Shown here piece after piece: positions 39,113 through 43,825 of a stretch of 43,825 nucleotides of DNA. Below the pieces are notes generated by a model. The model worked only from the letters and a program-made list of their open reading frames with translations, made no database searches and was not told where the DNA came from. A program made the position numbers and the translations under genes. The stretch is taken from the NCBI GenBank assembly GCA_964497615.1, contig CAZCEC010000055.1, positions 1 to 43,825 on the forward strand. The letters are read 5' to 3'. This DNA comes from CAZCEC01 sp964497615 (lineage in GTDB: Bacteria > Chloroflexota > Anaerolineae > Anaerolineales > UBA6663). How positions within the stretch are numbered: position 1 is the stretch's first letter; every line of letters starts with the position of its first letter.

Positions 39113-40060
39113 ATGACACCCTACACTTCAATTGAGCGCACGACCTTTGGCGGCTGGGAGAACTGCTGGCGGCTGACGGACGGCCGCGTGGAGGCCGTCA
39201 TCGTCGCGGACGTGGGGCCGCGGGTACTGCGGCTGGGGCTGGTGGGCGGGCCGAATTTGCTGTGCGAGCACCCCGAGCAGTGGGGGCTGACGGGCGGCGA
39301 TGAGTTCCGCATCTATGGCGGGCACCGCTTCTGGCACGCGCCGGAGCACAAGGTGCGCACCTACCAGCCGGACAACGCGCCGGTGGAAGTGACCCCCCTG
39401 CCCGAGGGCGTGGGGCTGCGGTTATTACCGCCGTTGGAAGCGGCGACGGGGATTCAGAAGGAATGGGAAATCCGGCTGGAGGCGGCGGGCACGTTCCGCG
39501 TGACACACCGGCTGCACAACCGCGGGCTGTGGCCGGTGGAGTGCGCGCCGTGGGCGATCTCGGCTATGGCGCCGGGCGGCGAGGCGATCCTGCCCCTGCC
39601 GCCGCGCGGGCCACACCCAGAGTTCATCCTGCCCACCTCCACCCTCAGCCTGTGGCCCTATACCGATCTGAGCGACCCGCGCTACACGTTCGGGCGGCAG
39701 TACTTGCGGCTGCGGTCGGTGGCGGGCGCGCCGACGCCGCAGAAGATCGGGGCGCCCGTGCCGGACGGCTGGGCGGCGTATGCCCTCAACGGGCAGTTGT
39801 TCATCAAGCTGTTCGACGTTCGCCACGGCGCGCGCTACCCCGACCTGGGCGTGAACGTGGAGCTGTTCACCGACGCCGACATGCTGGAGCTGGAGACGCT
39901 GGGGCCGCTGGCGAAGCTGGAACCGGGCTGGAGCGCCGAGCACGTGGAGCGCTGGGGCCTGTGGGACGGCCTGCCGGACCTGCCGGATGATGCCGCCATC
40001 GAGCAGCACGTGGTGGAGCGGGCGCGGGAGTTGGGGGACGACGGCGAGATTCGTCTGTAA
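39113..40060 (+). CDS. Mutarotase-like beta-sandwich protein (DUF4380-like)
   Basis: A 315-residue protein. It begins with a strand pattern seen in aldose epimerase-like folds: NCWRLTDGRVEAVIVADVGPRVLRLGL, then FRIYGGHRFWHAPEHK. The middle has RLEAAGTFRVTHRLHNRGLWPVECAPWAISAMAPGG, common to sugar mutarotase relatives. It is not classical GalM, since the usual GalM motifs are absent. DUF4380 is the closest I can name. A carbohydrate-binding or epimerising role is inferred. The gene is alone and converges on a membrane protein gene. Confidence 0.72.
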   Translation: MTPYTSIERTTFGGWENCWRLTDGRVEAVIVADVGPRVLRLGLVGGPNLLCEHPEQWGLTGGDEFRIYGGHRFWHAPEHKVRTYQPDNAPVEVTPLPEGVGLRLLPPLEAATGIQKEWEIRLEAAGTFRVTHRLHNRGLWPVECAPWAISAMAPGGEAILPLPPRGPHPEFILPTSTLSLWPYTDLSDPRYTFGRQYLRLRSVAGAPTPQKIGAPVPDGWAAYALNGQLFIKLFDVRHGARYPDLGVNVELFTDADMLELETLGPLAKLEPGWSAEHVERWGLWDGLPDLPDDAAIEQHVVERARELGDDGEIRL

Positions 40061-40088
40061 GAGGGGCAACGCCGGCAACGCTTGCGGG

Positions 40089-40943
40089 CTACCTTCGGCT
40101 GGTACGGGGGCCCATGAAGCTGGCGAGCAGGCTGGCCGCCTGCACCACCACGATGCTGAGCAGATAGAGCACATACAGCCAGGCGGCGGGCGCGCCCCAG
40201 GCCACGCCGCCGGCAAACCGCACCAGCGCCAGCAATTGCAGCAGACCGAAGGCCAATAGGCCCGCCGTCGCCCCGCGCACGCGCGCCCGGTCATTCTCCC
40301 GCAGGATCATCACCGCCGCCACGCCATAGGAAAAGAGCCAGGCCCCAATCGCCCGGGCAGCCAGCGGGGTGAGGGGCCAGGCCCAGACGGGCGCCAGCGC
40401 CTGAGGCAGCACAAACAGGGCCGCGCCCGCCGCCAGCGCCGGGGCCGCCTGGCTGGGCAGCACCACCCACAGCCAGGCCGGCAGGTCGCCGCGCGCGGCG
40501 GGGTCCTGGCCGGGCAGGCGGCGCTGAACGAGCCAGCCCAGCCCCAGGGCGGGCGGCACCACCACATAGACCACCAGCCACACCCAGGCGGCCAGGCGCG
40601 GGAACCACTCGGAACGGCTGAAGTGAAACTGGTTGAGGTGGAGCAGGGTAGCGATGAGCAGCAGCCCGGTGGCCGTCACCGCGGCCGGCAGGCTGGGGCG
40701 GAAATCTTTCCAATAGCGCTGCGTGAAGGACAGGACCGCGGGCACCATGGCCGACCAGAAGCCCGCGCCGATGAAGGCGGCCGACAGCGGGACCGCGATG
40801 GTCCAGGCAAAAAAGCGGTCGGTGGCGGCCGACAGCACGTAGAGCTGGACCCCCGCCACGAAGACCAAGGCGATGATGAGCCCCAGCAGCAGCCGGTTGT
40901 AGAGCGACACAGGTTTCGGCGGGGCGGCGGGCGTTGGGGTCAT
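40089..40943 (-). CDS. Multi-span membrane protein, unknown
   Basis: A 284-residue protein with about seven or eight hydrophobic segments, such as LLLGLIIALVFVAGVQLYVL, LAAWVWLVVYVVVPPALGLG and YVLYLLSIVVVQAASLLAS. The N-terminus is a short Pro-rich cytoplasmic stretch. No transport or enzyme signature is recognised. Its upstream neighbours on the same strand are the two paralogous proteins at 40980 and 41796, with 36 bp to the nearer one. Confidence 0.78.
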   Translation of the reverse strand: MTPTPAAPPKPVSLYNRLLLGLIIALVFVAGVQLYVLSAATDRFFAWTIAVPLSAAFIGAGFWSAMVPAVLSFTQRYWKDFRPSLPAAVTATGLLLIATLLHLNQFHFSRSEWFPRLAAWVWLVVYVVVPPALGLGWLVQRRLPGQDPAARGDLPAWLWVVLPSQAAPALAAGAALFVLPQALAPVWAWPLTPLAARAIGAWLFSYGVAAVMILRENDRARVRGATAGLLAFGLLQLLALVRFAGGVAWGAPAAWLYVLYLLSIVVVQAASLLASFMGPRTSRR

Positions 40944-40979
40944 GGATCGCTGTCTCTTTCCAGGTCATCTGATGCGTTA

Positions 40980-41720
40980 CTAGGCCGCCCAGGCCTTGAC
41001 CCCCGCCACAGCTTTATCGAACAGCTTGAGTTCCTTCAGCACCTGGTCCGGCGTGGCGTTGGCGGGCGCCGTGCGGCCGTCGTTGGCCCAGGACGTCAGG
41101 ACCTTGAACAGCGCCTGGGGCTGGGCCTTGGCAAAGGGATAGCTTCGCTGAACCAGGGTGTTGATGTTGCCGATGTACTGGGTGATATCGCGCGCGGCGG
41201 TCTGAATCCCGCCATTGAACTCGGCCGGGGTGGGATTGGCCTTGACGCGCGCGCTGAAGGCCTCCGCGCCCGCGATGCCGGCGGCGATGCCCTTCTTCAT
41301 CTGGCGCGCCAGGCTCTCTAGCGGGTTGGTCACGCCCGCCTGCGCCACTTTGAAGCCCTTGGTCTGGGCCGCCAGTTGCTTGTCGAGGGCGGTGAGCTGG
41401 GTTTTGAGCACGGCGATGCCCTTGCGGTAGGCGGCCTTGTCGGCGCCGGCCGGCTCCTTGCCCACGGTCGCATCCAGCACCACCATATAGCTGGTCTTGG
41501 CAACCTGAAACTCCTTATAGGCGGAGTTCCAGGCGGCGTAGACCTTGGGGCTGGTGCCGACCTGGTGGGTCTTGAGGGCGTCGTCGAGCTTGCCCAGGGC
41601 CTTTTCGATCCCCAGGGTTTTGCTGGCGAAGCGCTCCACGGTGGGGCTGGGCTTCTTCACCCGGGCGGTCGTCTTGAACAGCTTCTTGGCTGAGCGCCAC
41701 TTATCGACCAAAGCACCCAT
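40980..41720 (-). CDS. Unknown helical protein, paralog A
   Basis: A 246-residue, Lys/Ala-rich, mostly helical protein without signal peptide. GGAGG precedes the ATG at 41720. It aligns over its whole length with the next gene (41796-42530): KW..AK.LFKTTA.VKKPS at the start, VDKAAY.KG..VL.TQL.ALD in the middle (DKAAYRKGIAVLKTQLTALD here), and NPTPAEFNGGIQTAARDITQ plus KAVAGVKAWAA at the end. No known family was recognised. The repeated pair and abundant charged helices recall structural or secreted cargo proteins, but there is no direct evidence. Confidence 0.82.
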   Translation of the reverse strand: MGALVDKWRSAKKLFKTTARVKKPSPTVERFASKTLGIEKALGKLDDALKTHQVGTSPKVYAAWNSAYKEFQVAKTSYMVVLDATVGKEPAGADKAAYRKGIAVLKTQLTALDKQLAAQTKGFKVAQAGVTNPLESLARQMKKGIAAGIAGAEAFSARVKANPTPAEFNGGIQTAARDITQYIGNINTLVQRSYPFAKAQPQALFKVLTSWANDGRTAPANATPDQVLKELKLFDKAVAGVKAWAA

Positions 41721-41795
41721 GCGAACCTCCTTACTAAACAACCAGGCGCCGCACGGTTTGCGGCGCCCGGTCCACAGCACGGTTGGCGCGGCCCG

Positions 41796-42530
41796 CTAGG
41801 CCGCCCACTTCTTGACGCCTTCGACGGCCTGCTCGAAGGCGTTGACTTCCCGCAGGACTTCCTCGCGGGTGGCCTTGGCCGGCACGCGGCGGCCATCGTT
41901 GCCCCAGGCCTTGAGGATGGTGAACAGGTTGTCGGGCTGCTTCTTGGCGAACACAAAGCCCTTGGCGGTGAGCTTGTTGATGTTGCCGATGTTCTGGGTG
42001 ATGTCGCGGGCGTACTTCTGGATGCTGGAGTTGAAGGCTTCCGGCGTGGGGTTGGCCTCCACGCGCGCCACCCAGGCCATGGCGGCGTTGCACGACGATT
42101 CGACCAGGTCCATCAGGTTGTCGGCCATGACTTCCATGCCCTTGCGGCCGGCGTGGCCGGAGCGGGCCATCTTGATGGCGGTCTTGAGCGAGGTGTCGAG
42201 GGCGATAAGCTGGGTCTGGAGGACCTTGACGCCCTTGAGGTAGGCAGCCTTGTCCACCTTGTCGGGCACCTTGCCCACAGCGCCTTCCAGCACCTTGATG
42301 TAGCTGGTCTTGGCGGTGAGAAACTCCTTGTAGGCGGCCTCGAACTCCTTCAGGGCCTCCACCTTGAGATTGATGCCCTTCTTGTCGGCGGCATCGAGCT
42401 TGCCCAGGGTCTTGTCCAGGCCGGCGGGCTTGCGCAGGTAGCTGTCCACCACGGCGCTGGGTTTCTTGACCTTGGCCGTAGTCTTGAAGAGAACCTTGGC
42501 TTTCTTCCACTTTTCCTGATACGTGCTCAT
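41796..42530 (-). CDS. Unknown helical protein, paralog B
   Basis: A 244-residue protein with ribosome site GGAGG ahead of the ATG at 42530. Start EKWKKAKVLFKTTAKVKKPS, middle DKAAYLKGVKVLQTQLIALD, and C-terminal NPTPEAFNSSIQKYARDITQ with FEQAVEGVKKWAA all match paralog A. Both genes are in the same direction with 75 bp between them, so they arose by tandem duplication and are probably expressed together. The family is not known to me. Confidence 0.82.
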   Translation of the reverse strand: MSTYQEKWKKAKVLFKTTAKVKKPSAVVDSYLRKPAGLDKTLGKLDAADKKGINLKVEALKEFEAAYKEFLTAKTSYIKVLEGAVGKVPDKVDKAAYLKGVKVLQTQLIALDTSLKTAIKMARSGHAGRKGMEVMADNLMDLVESSCNAAMAWVARVEANPTPEAFNSSIQKYARDITQNIGNINKLTAKGFVFAKKQPDNLFTILKAWGNDGRRVPAKATREEVLREVNAFEQAVEGVKKWAA

Positions 42531-42696
42531 AGGCTTGCCTCCTGTAGCATTGGATCGGATGAGAGAGGCCGCATTGTAGGCCGGGCGCGCCAGAATGCAA
42601 TTGGGCGTCTCAGCGGACGCTTAACATTTCTTTGTACGATCTGAACCTGGGTGGGTATGATGTCCGGCACAGAGAGATGGTCAAAGGAGAGACGAC

Positions 42697-43554
42697 TTGG
42701 ACAGCGACGATAGACCCATTGGACGCATTCTGAGCCGGCGCGAGGCGCTGAGGTTGTTTGGGGCGGCCAGCGCGGCGGCCCTGGCGGCCTGCGCCCCCCA
42801 GGCCACGGCCACCACCGTGGCGGTGCCGGCCATCACCCAATTGCCGCCCACCAGCGCCGCCGCCACGGCCACCACCGGCGCAACGGCCGCGACGGCCACG
42901 ACCGCCGCCGCAACGGCGGCAGCCACCGCCACCGCCCTGCCCGCCACCGCCGCTGAGGCTGTGGCCGCGGGCATGTGCATCGTGCGGCCGGAGCTGGCCG
43001 AGGGGCCCTACTTCGTGGACGAGATGCTCAACCGGTCCGACATCCGCGCGGACCCGGCCGATGGGAGCGTGAAGGACGGTCTGCCGCTGGCGATCACGTT
43101 CCGCGTGGCGGCCCTGAGCGGGACGGCCTGCGCGGCGCTGAGGGGCGCGCAGGTGGACATCTGGCACTGCGACGCGGCGGGGGTGTACTCGGGCGTCAAC
43201 GATCCCGGCGGCAGCACGGTGGGGCAGGCATTCCTGCGCGGCTACCAGATGACGGACGCGAACGGCGCGGCGCAGTTCACCACCATCTATCCCGGCTGGT
43301 ACGCAGGGCGGGCGGTGCACATCCACTTTAAGATTCGCACGGCGGCCGGGCTGGCGTTCACGTCGCAGCTTTTCTTCGACGACGACGTGAGCCGGCAGGT
43401 GTACACGCAGGCGCCGTACGCGGCCCGGGGCGAGCAGAACACGCCCAACGCCCGCGACGGCATCTACAGCCGGGGCGGCAGCCAACTGCTGCTGGACCTG
43501 ACGGAGACGGCCGAGGGCTACGCGGCGGTGTTTGATATCGGGCTGGAGGTGTAG
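42697..43554 (+). CDS. Exported intradiol ring-cleavage dioxygenase-like protein
   Basis: A 285-residue protein. The TTG start at 42697 is set by AAAGGAG 8 bases upstream. The N-terminus has a twin-arginine-like SRREALRLFG (13-22) and a lipobox ALAAC (Cys32), so it is probably a Tat-exported lipoprotein. An Ala/Thr-rich linker (about 35-90) follows. The dioxygenase domain shows AEGPYFVDE, VDIWHCDAAGVYSG and YPGWYAGRAVHIHFKI. The ferric ligands are likely Tyr164, Tyr202, His208 and His210. Relatives open catechol or protocatechuate rings between the hydroxyls with oxygen. An extracytoplasmic location and no pathway neighbours suggest action on external aromatics. Confidence 0.9.
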   Translation: MDSDDRPIGRILSRREALRLFGAASAAALAACAPQATATTVAVPAITQLPPTSAAATATTGATAATATTAAATAAATATALPATAAEAVAAGMCIVRPELAEGPYFVDEMLNRSDIRADPADGSVKDGLPLAITFRVAALSGTACAALRGAQVDIWHCDAAGVYSGVNDPGGSTVGQAFLRGYQMTDANGAAQFTTIYPGWYAGRAVHIHFKIRTAAGLAFTSQLFFDDDVSRQVYTQAPYAARGEQNTPNARDGIYSRGGSQLLLDLTETAEGYAAVFDIGLEV

Positions 43555-43607
43555 TAGTATCGGCCAGCTACAGGCGCCGCCAAATCCACCCACCGGAGGG
43601 AAAACGC

Positions 43608-43825
43608 ATGTCCATCAAAGCCCCATCATCCGCCACCATCAACAAGAACAAGTACCTGTATGCCGAGGTCCTGGCCTTCTCCAAGAAGCAGTATAACGAC
43701 GAGAACTTCGAGTTCCTGTTCGCCAAGGACGGCAACCAGGTCCTCTATACCAAGTACGTCTCGGAAGACGGCCCCCGGCAGGTGAACCTGCCCAGCCGGC
43801 TGCGCGTGCCGCTGGACACGCTGGC
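43608..43825 (+). CDS. Unknown protein, 3' end outside window
   Basis: ATG at 43608 follows a good ribosome site (GGAGGG). The visible 72 residues begin MSIKAPSSATINKNKYLYAE and contain AKDGNQVLYTKYVSEDG. No family is recognised. The Lys- and Tyr-rich composition recalls the two paralogs upstream, but no alignment is obvious. The frame is open to the window edge. Confidence 0.75.
   Translation, partial: MSIKAPSSATINKNKYLYAEVLAFSKKQYNDENFEFLFAKDGNQVLYTKYVSEDGPRQVNLPSRLRVPLDTL

Overview
The window is one continuous stretch of high-GC bacterial chromosome with 46 supportable protein genes. Gene content suggests a Chloroflexota bacterium of the Anaerolineae/Caldilineae kind, but this is inference: no rRNA or taxonomic marker gene is present. 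The hints are Ser/Thr/Pro-linked lipoproteins, many short dispersed palindromic repeats between genes, an eCIS-type DUF4157 protein, and many small stand-alone enzyme genes of the sort seen in large Chloroflexota genomes. No tRNA, rRNA, CRISPR array or intact insertion sequence was seen.

Layout. 1-1479: the 5' part of a DUF4157 protein on the minus strand that leaves the window. 1.8-11.3 kb: minus-strand housekeeping and enzyme genes (beta-propeller sugar dehydrogenase lipoprotein, C45 acyltransferase, DUF333 lipoprotein, M50 protease, methyltransferase, dCTP deaminase, FAH-fold protein, SthA-like flavoprotein). 11.5-12.7 kb: a small AT-richer cassette of two membrane proteins behind a large dyad. 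12.9-18.6 kb: methyltransferase, RidA, and a tightly coupled sulfate-type ABC importer whose ATPase carries two universal stress protein domains. 18.6-24 kb: a 199-bp tandem repeat, a CYTH-CHAD protein with repeat-derived inserts, a DHFR-fold protein and an ABC exporter with long C tracts near its start. 24.1-25.6 kb: a PIN-like gene and a DUF3800 gene separated by a promoter, three hairpins and a terminator on the opposite strand (a candidate small RNA).

26-37.5 kb: thioesterase, DUF1801, a DGPF/ECF sigma pair, DapB-like reductase, DinB, deaminase, two GNATs, a DoxX/SnoaL/PPOX operon, a GH4 glycosidase, a secreted triple-repeat protein and DUF2200. 37.6-43.8 kb: alpha/beta hydrolase, a mutarotase-like protein, a membrane protein, a pair of paralogous unknown proteins, an exported intradiol dioxygenase and a partial gene at the right edge.

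Most genes are single or in short coupled groups, so the window does not encode one pathway. The clearest functional units are the sulfate importer (17881 down to 14098), the ECF sigma/DGPF pair, the DoxX-SnoaL-PPOX operon and the GH4-GNAT pair. The least explained items are the small RNA locus beside DUF3800, a two-copy structured element at 4354 and 29102 with a covarying base pair, the DUF4157 protein with an acidic repeat region, and dispersed intergenic repeats that also appear as in-frame linkers inside genes. All statements come from reading the sequence; no database search was run.
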